Shown: positions 34,801 to 44,868 of the stretch, in pieces
Layout: the number at the start of each line of letters is the position of its first letter
Position numbering within the stretch: the first letter of the stretch is position 1
NCBI GenBank assembly: GCA_008704415.1
Contig: VXIS01000030.1
Location: 124,001 to 188,000, forward strand
Source: Sphaerosporella brunnea
Lineage: Eukaryota; Ascomycota; Pezizomycetes; Pezizales; Pyronemataceae
Reading direction: 5' to 3'
Length of the DNA: 64,000 nt
Translations under genes and position numbers: made by a program
Notes under the pieces: generated by a model
What the model saw: the letters and a program-made list of their open reading frames with translations, nothing else
Database searches by the model: none
What the model was told of the DNA's origin: nothing

Positions 34801-35885
34801 ATGACCCTCCCGCGCAGCGCCATCAAACTGCGCCGGCACGCACAGCGCCTGACCAGCGCGGTCACCGCTACCCCGCTCATGTGTCCCAGCGTGACGGAAT
34901 ACCGCCTGAAGGCTACAGTGCTTGTAGCGGCCAGAGAGTTCTCGCTGTTCCAGGGAATCCGCTCAACCGCGAAGCGTCAACAGCAGGTAAGCGATACCCG
35001 ACGCGCTGTGGCTTTGTCCAGGCTGACACTCAGAGCAGCAGCCTGCCGCCGTCCCGGCCGCCTTCCGCCAGTTGAGCTCTGCAGCGCACGTGAACCGTCG
35101 CTCCCAGCCGAGTTGGGAGCTGCTCAACGAGCTCCAGAAGCAGGTTGGGCACTTGGCTGCGCGCAACACTAAGTTGGAGCAGAAGATCACCGAGTTGGAG
35201 CAGAAGATTGCACGCAACACTGAGTTGGAGCACAAGATTGCGCGCAATACTGAGTTGGAGCAGAAGATCACTGAGGTGCAGCAGAAGATGACAGGGCTGG
35301 AAGCATCCAATGCAACCCTCCTCGATCACCTGCGAATCGTGGTCACGCACACACTGGAGCCAGATATCTACCTGTCATCATTCCGGAGCTGGCTAAAAGA
35401 TAATGTCGCGACCCAGCTTGGGGCCGACAAAGCTCAACACATCATGGACGGCTTGGAGTCGGCTGCAAACAACAACGCCGAGGGTCTTATCTATGAAGAT
35501 GACCAGGCGCCCAACGAAGCTGCGGACTCGGTTTCTCCAGACGATGTATGCCTCGCCATCCACTATTCTCCGTCCAAGGTCAGGCGGGACCTCATGGCCA
35601 TTTTTTTCAAACAGTTCTGGGGTGTGACCCCTGAGCAGTATGAGGCTTTGCCTGAGGCGGACAAACAGCTGAAGCGTGCGCAGCGAATGGAAGCTGGTAT
35701 GTACCAACACCATGCGGAGAGACCGAATGCTAATATGCAGTGTTACAGTGGATGACGAGACCCTGCAGCACCTGTGCGACGCCCTCCGCAAGGAGCTTCC
35801 AGATGAGGAGCAAGATCTCGACTGGAATGATGAGCAGGGCAAGCGCCGTCAGGAGGAAGATGTCGATCTCAAGCGCGCGGCCTAG
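34801..35885 (+). CDS. Coiled-coil WGVTP-family protein A, probably mitochondrial (3 exons)
   Basis: The ATG at 34801 has an ideal context (CAGCCACCATGA). Two introns are clear. The first is 34987-35038 (GTAAGC...GCAG, 52 nt, branch GGCTGACAC, phase 0). The second is 35697-35748 (GTATGT...ACAG, 52 nt, branch GCTAATA, phase 1). The product is 326 residues. Residues 1-70 are Arg/Ser/Thr/Ala-rich and nearly free of acid, like a mitochondrial presequence. F-R-Q-L-S-S (71-76) fits the R-x-[FL]-S-S processing motif. Residues about 88-150 form a coiled coil made of short repeats (L-E-Q-K-I and I-A-R-N-T-E-L-E). The C-terminal part has F-F-K-Q-F-W-G-V-T-P near residue 256, then Y-x-x-L-P and a charged tail. 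Protein B at 48482-49575 shares all of this. The family is unknown to me; matrix location is inference. Confidence 0.75.
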
Positions 35886-36261
35886 GAGTCTGCATTCCCC
35901 AAGACTGCGTCGGAAGTGTTGCGGTGGGTTGCGCCAGTTTCTGGCTCTCCGAGCATTCGGGGATGCACTCTCGGGTGGTAGTGGATATTCAAACTAGCTA
36001 TCAATCTCAATAGAAGTGATCATGGTCGTTTCACTGGCCAAAATTCGTCGTGAAGCGAGCGGTGCCATTCCACGGTTCCCACCAGGCTGTGTTGCTCGCC
36101 GCTCCAGCCGTGCTACCCTCCACCCCCTCACCCCGGCCGTTTGACCTGGGTGTACGCGTCCCGCCCGTCCAAATGACGCGCGATCTATCGGCGCTGTCGC
36201 TGTCGTTGCTGCGGTCGATGTGCGCGGAATCAGCGCCTCCTGCTATCGCGCAGGCTGACGT
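35886..36261. other. Spacer downstream of gene A
   Basis: This is the 3' region of the coiled-coil gene up to the hAT target site. No gene or clear polyadenylation signal is recognised. Confidence 0.4.
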
Positions 36262-36503
36262 ACCTACCGTAGTGATGCACACGAGCCGATCCTTCCTCCT
36301 GTACGAGCCGAGCTGGCTCGAGCTGAGATCGGCTCGAGCCACCTCGAGTTTTCACCATGATCGTTGATCGGGGGTTGTGATGGCTATGGGGCGTGTTGAT
36401 GGGAATGGAAAATACAGTACTAAGAAAATAACTAGAAGACGACCGAACATTGAGAAGCAACCATACAAAAGACCGAAACCTGCATCACACATCTGCAAAA
36501 TTT

Positions 36504-36852
36504 GCGCCTAGCCCGGCAGAACCGGGTCCCGAGGCTGAGCGTCGGGAGCCCAGCCCCGTAGCCCAGGCTGAACTTCTCCCAGCCTCGCCCGTGGGCAGAG
36601 CTACAGAGAGACGGTCCAGCCGGTCCTGGCGGGTGGGAAAAAAGAACAGAGGAGCGAGGATGCGAAGATGAGGTCCGGTACTGGCGATCTGGAGGACCCT
36701 CGAGGAATTGACCAGACGGGCCCTTTTATCGGGGTTGGCCAAGAGCCTGAGGCGTTTTCGTCGACTCGGTCTCCGAGCTGCCAGCACTATCCCCGCCCAT
36801 CACGCGCTCGACCCCGGGAGTTCGAGACCTATCCCTTGGTGCTGCGCCTTCC
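36504..36852 (-). repeat. Dispersed ~350-bp repeat, copy 2
   Basis: This is the inverted partner of 13076-13424. It lies within the hAT element and so was inserted or captured before the last transposition. Confidence 0.5.
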
Positions 36853-36959
36853 TATAAGTTCCCATACTGCCAGCGGGTGGACCACCACCACCAGCAGAGC
36901 TATGGAAGACAAATCGACGGCTGCGCTGCCCCCGGATGAGCGTGGTGTTAACAAGCTAT

Positions 36960-37245
36960 CAGGGAAGTCTCCCGGCTGAGAGTCTTATCTCCCAGCCTGG
37001 AGATCTTATTACCAAAAGGCGAAACAGGCTCTTGGAAACCTCAAGTAGCGGTTGCTTGTTACTTAAAAGCTGGTTGGGGCAGGACGATGTGGAGCAGTGG
37101 GAACGTGTAAGGTTAACCAAGCAGGATGCAGGAGACATCGACAGTGGCGATGGGGTTCCGGTTCCCGATATCCATCAGGAATCACTACTAGATAGTGAGA
37201 ACGATGCGGATTCTGAGGCATTGTGGTCAGTTTGTATTCCTAGAT
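36960..37245 (+). pseudogene. hAT transposase C-terminal fragment 4
   Basis: The frame gives L-I-S-Q-P-G-D-L-I-T-K-R-R-N-R-L-L-E, then C-L-L-L-K-S-W-L-G-Q-D-D-V-E-Q-W-E-R and an Asp/Ser-rich tail ending in a stop at 37247. It is the best-preserved of the five tails in this window. Catalytic residues upstream are absent. Confidence 0.6.
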
Positions 37246-37659
37246 AACTTGAATACTATCACAATTATGTTGTAAGGCAGAACAGCTTGAGCTGGCTCGA
37301 GCTGACACCCAAGGCTCCGACGCGAGCCCGAGACGCGCCGAGCCAGCTCGAGCTGGCATTGGAGGATTGATTCCAGCCGGCTCGTGTCCATCACTTACCT
37401 ACCGCTCTTCTGAAGACCACACGCTGGCCAGGTACACCAGCCTTCAGCGGCGCACACCGCCCGAGATCACTCACCACAGGCCTGCACCCAGCGTCCGCAA
37501 GGGGCTACACTGCGTGGACATGCCCACCGTTTAACCTCCCAACAGCCGTCCTACGGGTCCGGGCGGCGGTCAATCCCTTGCCGGCGATGCCGCACGTCTT
37601 GGTGTTGAATCGATTCAGGTATCGACACGACTTTAGGCTCCCGGACTGTGTGTAGCATA

Positions 37660-37727
37660 GTCACTTCCCTTCTACATATGTCATAGCCGCAAACGGCCTA
37701 ATACGATATGATAAAAACAACAAAAAA
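37660..37727 (+). repeat. LINE 3' terminus
   Basis: A short piece ends TCATAGCCGCAAACGGCC, then TAATA and an A-rich tail (GATAAAAACAACAAAAAA). It is the same 3' end as at 911, 16470 and 46500. Confidence 0.5.
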
Positions 37728-37735
37728 CTGCAACC

Positions 37736-38528
37736 CTGCGCTCCAGAACCACGACGGAAGGTGCGATCACCACGTCAATTGTCGCCGCGGCCGCCACTGC
37801 GCAAAAAGATGCCCATCTGAGGGTGTAAATCGCCCCATCACGTAGCTGAGTCCAAACCTGCAGGCTGCGAGAGCATGGACAGCCAGGTTTGCCAGCGCAG
37901 AGTATGACTGGGCAGATGGTTGGCAGCGGGGCCCGCCTACTGGGAGAATCAGTAATTCGTTTGTCATCGAGTGCGAGGCACGCCGCGACTGTACGCCAGA
38001 AGGTGCTGCTCCCTGGTGTTTGGGCGTAATGGTGACATCCCAGAGATCCAGTATTCCGGTGCGAAGCGAGGCGCATGGGGACCCGATGCAAACACGCGGC
38101 AGAGTCGTTGCTGATGCGCGAATTAGTGCTGACAGCAAGCTGGTCACTCATCTATTCTGCCATGCCGTTCCCACCGGCGTCCAGGTCTGTGCTCATATCA
38201 CGCCGGGTGTTTGTTGCCAATGCCGTGGGTCTGACACAACGACACAAACTCACCGGCGCGAATGATAACACGATTACGACTCCGCATCCAGCATTGTGAA
38301 AGCGTCTACGGCATAGGGCGTTCGGCGTGGCACATGGTATGCTGGAAAAACGCTTCTCTACGTTCTCCTGGTCGCTGTGAACGTTAGGCTAACCCGCTTC
38401 GCCGCTCGGACTGCGGTCTCTCCATGGCGAGTGCGCAACGGACCACGCCAGATGATGCGGCTTCAGAAGTCCCGAGAGTCACAAAAGGAGAGGCAATGAT
38501 GGCTGTTTTTTCAGCTAGGAACGTGTTT
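37736..38528. other. No recognisable gene
   Basis: This stretch lies before the element 2 target site. A 156-codon minus-strand frame (37681-38151) has no motif and overlaps the LINE tail. Confidence 0.4.
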
Positions 38529-38533
38529 CATAG

Positions 38534-38663
38534 TGTAGGGTTGGAGTTCGAGTGAGAATGGATGGCGCAGAGCGGGTTGGGTTCATTGGGTTCATCTTGT
38601 AGATAGACGACTCTCTCAGTCCTTTAGACAACACATTAACCACCTACCATCGCACCTCCTACA
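38534..38663 (+). repeat. 5' LTR of Ty3 element 2
   Basis: This 130-bp LTR is identical to the 3' copy and unusually short for a chromovirus. No TATA box is evident. Confidence 0.95.
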
Positions 38664-38664
38664 T

Positions 38665-38676
38665 TGGTAGCAGCAC
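38665..38676 (+). promoter_or_regulatory. Primer-binding site of element 2
   Basis: TGGTAGCAGCAC begins 1 bp after the LTR and is identical to the site in element 1, so both use the same tRNA, probably initiator Met. Confidence 0.75.
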
Positions 38677-38721
38677 TATTTTCTCTGATCTCGTCGAGCC
38701 CTCTCAGACCAAGAGGCAGAC

Positions 38722-39000
38722 AGATCACGATCCGGCGACGACACAGCCAGCGAAGACACAGAGCGACTCGGCGACGACACAGCCAGCGAAGACACAGTCA
38801 GCGACGACAAAGCGACCCGGCGACGACACAGCCAGCGAAGATACAGAGCGACTCGGCGACGACACAGCCAGCGACGATAGAGCGACTCGGCGACGACACA
38901 GCCAGCGAAGACACAGAGCGACTCGGCGACGACACAGCCAGCGAAGACACAGTCAGCGACGACACAGCGACAGCCGGCAACGACACAACAACAAACCCCG
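38722..39000 (+). repeat. 36-bp tandem repeats in the leader of element 2
   Basis: Six copies of CGACGACACAGCCAGCGA recur, mostly at 36-bp spacing, with shorter GACACAG... units at the end. The array fills the leader between the primer site and the gag ATG. A long open frame crosses it but it is not the gag frame. Confidence 0.8.
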
Positions 39001-39037
39001 ACTCAGACAAACAGCGATACAGCGCAGCTAATCCAAC

Positions 39038-40543
39038 ATGCCGCCGACGAAGCTGTTGTTTACCGAGCCACTTTCATCAATTAATGGCGTCATCGCGACC
39101 CTCAATCCCCAGGGCACTGACGTCCACGAGACTTTCGATGAGGAGGGGAAGAAGGTCGTGTTCCCAGCAGCGTCCGCGGGCATTGAGCAGCACACAGCAA
39201 TCAACCTGTGCAAGATTCCTCACGAGACGCGAGGAACAGATTTCTACATCTGGAGAGGAGCAGTTCTTGCTGCGGGGTATGACGCGAAGGTGGCAGGTGC
39301 GCATTCAAGTCTTTACATACGGACAGCCGAAGATCTGGCGCGAGAGAACTCTGCTGCCCGCGATTGGTTCAAACAGCAAGCATTGGAGGCAAAAGCAGAG
39401 GTGTCTACCTTAAACGAGAAAGTCAAAACCTTGACAGAACAGTTGATACAGCGAAACGGCCAGCTGCTTGACCTACAGAACGAGATGCTTACAGCGCAGA
39501 TGCCGACCGTGAACAGCGGAGGAACGCCTGGACCGGTAGTCAACATCTTACGAGTTAAAGATATTCCGCTCCCGACATTTGATGGTGAGATGAGTGTGGC
39601 AGCTGTGCACAGTTTTCTCGATTCCCTCGAGCGAAGTCTACGCGCTGCCAGTCTGCAGTCCTTTGGCGTCGAGGTCCCTGCCGATGATACAGTTTGGGGA
39701 GCACGTGCAATCCTTCAGCTCCGCGATTCCAAGGATCCGTCAAGGAGAGCTGCAGAGTGGGCAAACGGTATTTGGAAACCCTCCAGTGCAAAGCCTACAT
39801 GGGAGCAGTTCAAGACAGCATTGCAAGAGCGTTTTATTCCATCAGCTGCAAAGCAGCATGCGGTTCGCCAATTTGATAACCTGATGGTACCCAAAGGAAA
39901 CCCTCGTATCGACGTGTTCAATCAGGAGTTCAACCGTTTGGTATCGCATGTGGAGCTGGCTACGGGAAGTAAGCCTCCAGCCTTGTTGGCAACCTACATC
40001 AAGAAGATCGAACGCGCACCCAACAAAGAAAAGCTCTACAATGCCTACGATCTATGGATGTTTGATCAAGAGGAGCAGGGTGCGACTGAGATTACATTGG
40101 AGAAGGCTATGAGGTGGATGGAGCGCGCTGATGAGCGAACCTACCACAAGACTGGCCGCTTTGCTGGCAGTACCACCCACGAGCCTACACCAACTGCACA
40201 TATATCAACCGGCCCTAGCGACCCTGATGCCATGGACTGGGAAGCCAACGCAATCAAAGCTGGATGGAAGCCCGCCAAACGACCAGAGGTCCCCAAAACT
40301 CCGGAAGAACGCGCGAAGACTGCAGCTTGGCTAAAGGATCAGACCTGCTACAACTGCCAAGGAAAAGGACACCTAGCTCGGGATTGTCCATCATCAAAGA
40401 AGTCCCGTGGAACTGGAGGAACTGGAGGAACCAGCGGGACCAGCGGAACCGACAGCTCAAGTGGAACCAGCAAACTCAATACAGTGAAGACTAGCGAAGA
40501 TGGAAAGGAAAAGGTGGCGGGAAAAGCCTCCGGGGAGCAGTAG
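39038..40543 (+). CDS. gag: Gag polyprotein of element 2
   Basis: The ATG at 39038 opens a 501-codon frame. Residues about 125-150 form a short coiled coil. The central part (about 180-390) matches the capsid-like Retrotrans_gag domain (A-A-E-W-A, W-E-Q-F-K-T-A-L-Q-E-R-F-I-P). A CX2CX4HX4C zinc knuckle lies at residues 437-450 (C-Y-N-C-Q-G-K-G-H-L-A-R-D-C), with a Gly/Thr/Ser-rich tail. It ends in TAG after overlapping pol by 49 nt. It packages the RNA and forms the particle. The frame is intact. Confidence 0.9.
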   Translation: MPPTKLLFTEPLSSINGVIATLNPQGTDVHETFDEEGKKVVFPAASAGIEQHTAINLCKIPHETRGTDFYIWRGAVLAAGYDAKVAGAHSSLYIRTAEDLARENSAARDWFKQQALEAKAEVSTLNEKVKTLTEQLIQRNGQLLDLQNEMLTAQMPTVNSGGTPGPVVNILRVKDIPLPTFDGEMSVAAVHSFLDSLERSLRAASLQSFGVEVPADDTVWGARAILQLRDSKDPSRRAAEWANGIWKPSSAKPTWEQFKTALQERFIPSAAKQHAVRQFDNLMVPKGNPRIDVFNQEFNRLVSHVELATGSKPPALLATYIKKIERAPNKEKLYNAYDLWMFDQEEQGATEITLEKAMRWMERADERTYHKTGRFAGSTTHEPTPTAHISTGPSDPDAMDWEANAIKAGWKPAKRPEVPKTPEERAKTAAWLKDQTCYNCQGKGHLARDCPSSKKSRGTGGTGGTSGTSGTDSSSGTSKLNTVKTSEDGKEKVAGKASGEQ

Positions 40544-43500
40544 CTGCGACTACTCCCCTATGCAAGTTGAACACTACTACTACAACGACCAAAGTGACTG
40601 GAGAGAAGAGCGAGGAAGGAAAGCAGGTATTGGATGATGGGAGTATCGAAGACCTATCCTGTACTAGTTTGACGAATAATACAAACAACCTTCTTCGTTT
40701 CAATGGCCAGGTACGTTGGTGGGATGGTACGAGTAGTAGTAGGAGTCAGCAAGCAGCGTATATCCTGTTGGATAATGGAGCATCAGAAAACTTTGTGAGC
40801 AGACAGCTCGCTGAGAAGCTGAAAGCGGACGGGTGTGAATACAAACAGACTGGTTGGATGCGAGTTAAAGTTGCAAATGATGCGCGACCAGGGAAGCAAA
40901 AGCGAGAAACCGTCAAAGTATGCCTGTGGCTTCGCGGATACAAATACGAGCGAGCGATGACCGTACTGGACATGGATGAGTACGACATCATCCTGGGGAA
41001 GCCCTGGTACACAGACATGAATTTACGACACACAATCGACTATGAACGCAACATCATGTGGATTCACAATCGTCGCGGTGGAGATACGATGGATGTGGAA
41101 CTTCGTGAAGAAACCAGCGGGACAGAACCCGAATGGGAAGGCATGCTAGTTGGCTTGCATCCATGGGAGGGAAGAGGACGGAGAAAGGAAGTTCAAAGAG
41201 AGATGGATTCCGTCAACAATATCCTCAACAACACGGAGATTGTCTGGGCAAATAGCTCTTCAATTGAAAGGGAAGCAAAGAAGCGTGGATTTTTGGTGCG
41301 CCTTCGACTGATGGACGACAAGGCGGTACCCCCAGATACGACAAGTCAAGTCAAAAAGGCAATCGCATGCCTGGAGTCAGATTTTGCAGACGTTTTCGCA
41401 GCGCCTACCGGAGTGCCAATCCGCTGGAAAGATGGAAAAGCTGTGGAGATGACTATTGAGCTCACTGATTCAAATCAGACTCCATTCAAAACTCCCTATC
41501 GACTTTCACGGGCCGAAACAGAAGAACTCATCAAGGTTCTTACGATTGCATTGGAAAAGGGATGGATCCGACCATCTACATGATGCTTTGGTGCACCCGT
41601 GCTGTTTGTACCAAAGAAGGGCCCGGATGGTACCTTGAATCGCCTCCGCATGGTCATTGACTACCGAGCACTCAATGCTATCACCAAAAAGGACCGTTAT
41701 CCACTCCCTCTTATTGATGATCAGCTCGATGGACTGGAAGGTGCTCGGGTGTTTTCGAAAATGGACCTTGCCAGTGGTTACAACCAGCTTGGCATTGCAG
41801 AGAGCGATCGACACAAAACAGCATTCGTCACGAAGTTTGGCTTGTTCGAATGGACTGTTGTACCCTTCGGCCTGGCAAATGCACCAGCGTTCTTTATGCG
41901 GTGGATGGACAAAATTCTCCAAGCAAATCCACACCTTCGAAGCTTTATTAAGCTCTACTTAGACGACATTCTGATTCACTCAGGCAATTATCAAGAACAC
42001 GAAGAGCATTTGCGAGAGATTTTTAGAATTCTGCGCGAATCTGGGATGAAAGTTGAACGCAAGAAGTGCGAGTTCTTCGTTTCAGGATTGGATTTCCTAG
42101 GATTCCGGGTCGACGGTGCTGGAATTCATGTGGAAGCTGGCAAAGCATCGGCAGTCAACGAATGGGGCACTCCCACCACATCACGGGCAGTGAAGAGTTT
42201 CCTCGGTTTGGTTGGCTACTATCGAAAGTTCGTACCAGGCTTTGCAGAGGTTGCTCAGCCGTTATATCGGATTTCGACAGCTACCCCAAGAGAGTTTGTG
42301 TGGGATGCGGCATGTCAGAAAGCCTTCGATGAATTGAAGTATTTGGTTACGCATGCCCCAGTGTTGGCGGTACCAACCAGAGATGGAGAATATATCGTAC
42401 GAACTGATGCCTCGCAGCATGCGGTTGGAGCCGTACTCATGCAGAAGCAGCTGCAGTCGGATGGTACCATGCAAGAACGAACCATTGCATTCTACTCAAG
42501 GCAACTATCACCCTCGCAGCGCAACTATGGAGCCTACGATTGGGAGTTACTTGCTATTGAAGAAGCTGTCTTGCATTGGCGATACTACTTACAACAGACA
42601 CGGTTTGTGGTTTATACAGACCACCGGAGTATCCAGCATCTACTCTCGCAGCGCCTCACCCATCGACAGATGTCCTACTTCGCCACACTACTCGGATACG
42701 ACTTTACCATCAAATACTGGCCTGGCTCAAAGAATGACATCGCTGATGCACTGTCTCGGCCTTATGATGAGGTCCTAAACAATCTCCATATCGAAACAGA
42801 CACCCACGAGAATGCAAGAGCAATTTGGTGGCGTCAAAAGCAGGAAAGGAGAATTGCTTATGCCTTGAAACGCCCCAGCGATGTGGCAACAGCAGCAGCT
42901 ATTGAACCGGAACAGAGTCACCAGCAGCTTCAGAACGACTCCGAGTCTGTGACAGTCTACCACCCTGAGGCAATGGCTACTCAGCTCACGGTTGATCGTA
43001 TCTCGGAAATGGTTGATCGGATTCAATCGGAATATGAGTCAGACAAATGGCTTGGTCCCGTGTGGAGAGTTTTGCGTGCCCAGCAACAGTTATTGTCTTC
43101 AGCTTCTACAGAAGCCAACAATGACAGCTTGTCGAAGCAGATCAAGCAGATCAAAGAGTCTGTTTCCAGGACCGAATGGGAACGCAGCAGAAGATTTCAG
43201 CTGGTTGATGGTGTTCTACAGCACAAGGATTTGGTGTGTATTCCTGACGGAACACTACGCAAAGAGCTGCTGGCTGAAGCTCACGATACCTTGAGTGGGG
43301 GCCATGTCGGGCCTGCAAAGATGCACGTTCGGCTACAAGATATGGGGCTTTACTGGCGAGGCATGGAGACAAACTGTCGACAGTATGTCAAGGGTTGCAG
43401 TACCTGCCTACGGGTGAAGCCAGGAAATCAGCGACCTGCTGGACTCCTTCAACAGCTTGGGGTGCCTCAGGGTCGCTGGGAGCGAATCGGCATCGATTTT

Positions 43501-44661
43501 ATTACAGACTTTCCCCCCTCAGGTGATGAAGGTTACGACTCGGTCATGTCTATCATCGATCATATGTCAAAGCGGGCTCATTTTATCCCATACCACAAGG
43601 GTACCGGAGCTGAGGAGACCGCAGAAATTTTCATCGACAGATATTACCGGCTTCATGGCGTGCCACTGCATATAGTCAGCGACCGAGACCCCCGGTTTAT
43701 CGCTGATTTCTGGCAGGCTTTTACGGCTGGAATTGGTACCAGCCTTCGGATGAGCTCTGCTGCGCACCCTGAGACTGACGGTCAAACGGAGAAAGCAAAT
43801 GATATTGTTGGTACCTACCTCCGGTGTTTTGCAATGCGATTTTTGGAGCAGGGATGGCATAAGCTTCTGCCGCTGGCGGAGTTTGCGTACAACTCGACTC
43901 CACAGAAAGCACTGGGTAAAGCACCGTTCGAAGTGGATTTGGGGTATCATCCTCCGTCGAAGATCCAGCTTATTGGTGCCACTCTGGGGGCCTCAGATAG
44001 GACCGCTAAAGCGAAGCAAGGTGAGGAGTTTGCTGATCACCTCCAAGCACTACTCTTGGCCGCTCGCGACGACCTGGAAGCGGCACAAGATGCACAGAGA
44101 GCCGATGCCAACAGCCACCGGCAGGATCATAATTTCAAAGTGGGAGATATGGTCCTGCTGAACTCCCCAAAGGACCACATCCGGTACAGCAATCCCGTTC
44201 CCGGTTCGACAAAACTGCAGCACCGCTATGGCGGACCTCATCGCATTGTCTGGGTTCGCGGAACAGCTGTAAAGCTTGACCTCGGCAAAGACCTACCCAG
44301 CCACAACGTGTTTCATGTCTCACGGCTACGGCACGACACTACAGACGCAGGGCGCCCTCAAGAACCTATTCCCCCACTGCGGTTGGCCAAGAAGGGTGAG
44401 ACATTCGAAGGCGTGTCTGAGATCTTACGGATTTTGGACCATAGCACAAGCGGGACCAATAAAAAGAACCTCCAATACTTGATCGAATGGAATGACTACT
44501 CGGGAGATACTCAATGGTTCCAGCTAGACGGGCTGCGCAATGCCCGGGAGCTTGTGGAGGAGTATCATGTCACCCACAGCCTCGGCCCGGTTGACTGGGA
44601 AGCTAAGAAAAGGGCCGCCGCGGTGAAAGCGCGGAAGAAACGCAAGGAGTATTGGGGATAG
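40495..44661 (+). pseudogene. pol: Pol of element 2: PR, RT, RNase H, IN, chromodomain; one stop
   Basis: The frame opens after a TAG at 40492-40494 and has no ATG of its own, in keeping with expression by frameshift. The protease motif is L-L-D-N-G-A-S (Asp codon at 40771; Asn replaces the usual Ser/Thr). The RT has Y-L-D-D (41956-41967) and RNase H follows (R-T-D-A-S, Y-T-D-H-R). The integrase has HHCC and DDE residues at 43495, 43681 and 43789 (35 residues between the last two), then a GPY/F-like region and a chromodomain (L-I-E-W-N-D-Y, T-Q-W-F). The TGA at 41581-41583 interrupts the RT just before C-F-G-A-P-V-L-F-V; one TCA-to-TGA change would explain it. Confidence 0.88.
40519..40558 (+). 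promoter_or_regulatory. -1 ribosomal frameshift signal between gag and pol
   Basis: The heptamer GGGAAAA (40519-40525) sits in the gag frame as G-GGA-AAA, the X-XXY-YYZ pattern for a -1 slip. After a 6-nt spacer, a six-pair GC-rich stem forms (GGGGAG 40532-40537 with CTCCCC 40553-40558); the loop holds a smaller GCAG/CTGC hairpin and the gag stop. Slipping leads directly into the open pol frame. Confidence 0.75.
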
Positions 44662-44677
44662 TGGACAGGCGAAAACC

Positions 44678-44704
44678 TTTTTTTTTTTTTTTTTTTTTTT
44701 TTTT
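44678..44704 (+). repeat. T27 tract
   Basis: A run of 27 T lies between the pol stop and the purine tract. In the other orientation it is an A-tract. Its length is likely to vary between copies or assemblies. Confidence 0.9.
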
Positions 44705-44719
44705 CAGCACGGAGGTTTT

Positions 44720-44730
44720 GAAGGAGGAAG
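44720..44730 (+). promoter_or_regulatory. Polypurine tract of element 2
   Basis: GAAGGAGGAAG lies three bases before the 3' LTR, the expected plus-strand primer for reverse transcription. Confidence 0.65.
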
Positions 44731-44733
44731 TGA

Positions 44734-44863
44734 TGTAGGGTTGGAGTTCGAGTGAGAATGGATGGCGCAGAGCGGGTTGGGTTCATTGGGTTCATCTTGT
44801 AGATAGACGACTCTCTCAGTCCTTTAGACAACACATTAACCACCTACCATCGCACCTCCTACA
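44734..44863 (+). repeat. 3' LTR of Ty3 element 2
   Basis: Identical to the 5' LTR over 130 bp and followed by the CATAG duplication. Confidence 0.95.
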
Positions 44864-44868
44864 CATAG

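Larger units (their letters stand above)
36270..37396 (+). mobile_element. Non-autonomous hAT element with 8-bp target duplication (1127 bp)
   Basis: The terminal inverted repeats are TAGTGATGCACACGAGCC (left) and, read inward, AAGTGATGGACACGAGCC (right), 16 of 18 matching. The flanks are perfect 8-bp duplications ACCTACCG (36262-36269 and 37397-37404). Both subterminal regions carry GAGCTGGCTCGAGCTG-like palindromes, as is usual for hAT binding sites. Inside, only the C-terminal tail of a hAT transposase remains (about 36960-37245), plus an inserted dispersed repeat (36504-36852). The transposase core is gone, so movement would need an autonomous relative. Confidence 0.85.
38534..44863 (+). 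mobile_element. Complete Ty3/gypsy chromodomain element with gag and pol (6330 bp)
   Basis: The 130-bp LTRs (TGTAGG...CCTACA) are identical and flanked by a perfect 5-bp duplication CATAG (38529-38533, 44864-44868). The order is LTR, primer site, repeat-rich leader, gag (39038-40543), pol in the -1 frame (40495-44661), a T27 tract, a purine tract and the 3' LTR. Pol has the order protease, RT, RNase H, integrase, chromodomain of a chromovirus. Identical LTRs mean a very recent insertion, yet pol has one stop. Confidence 0.93.

Noticed and set aside
38664..39413. 249-codon frame with D-T-A-S-E-D repeats
   Set aside because: It lies in the leader array and overlaps the true gag start in another frame; there is no ATG in context.
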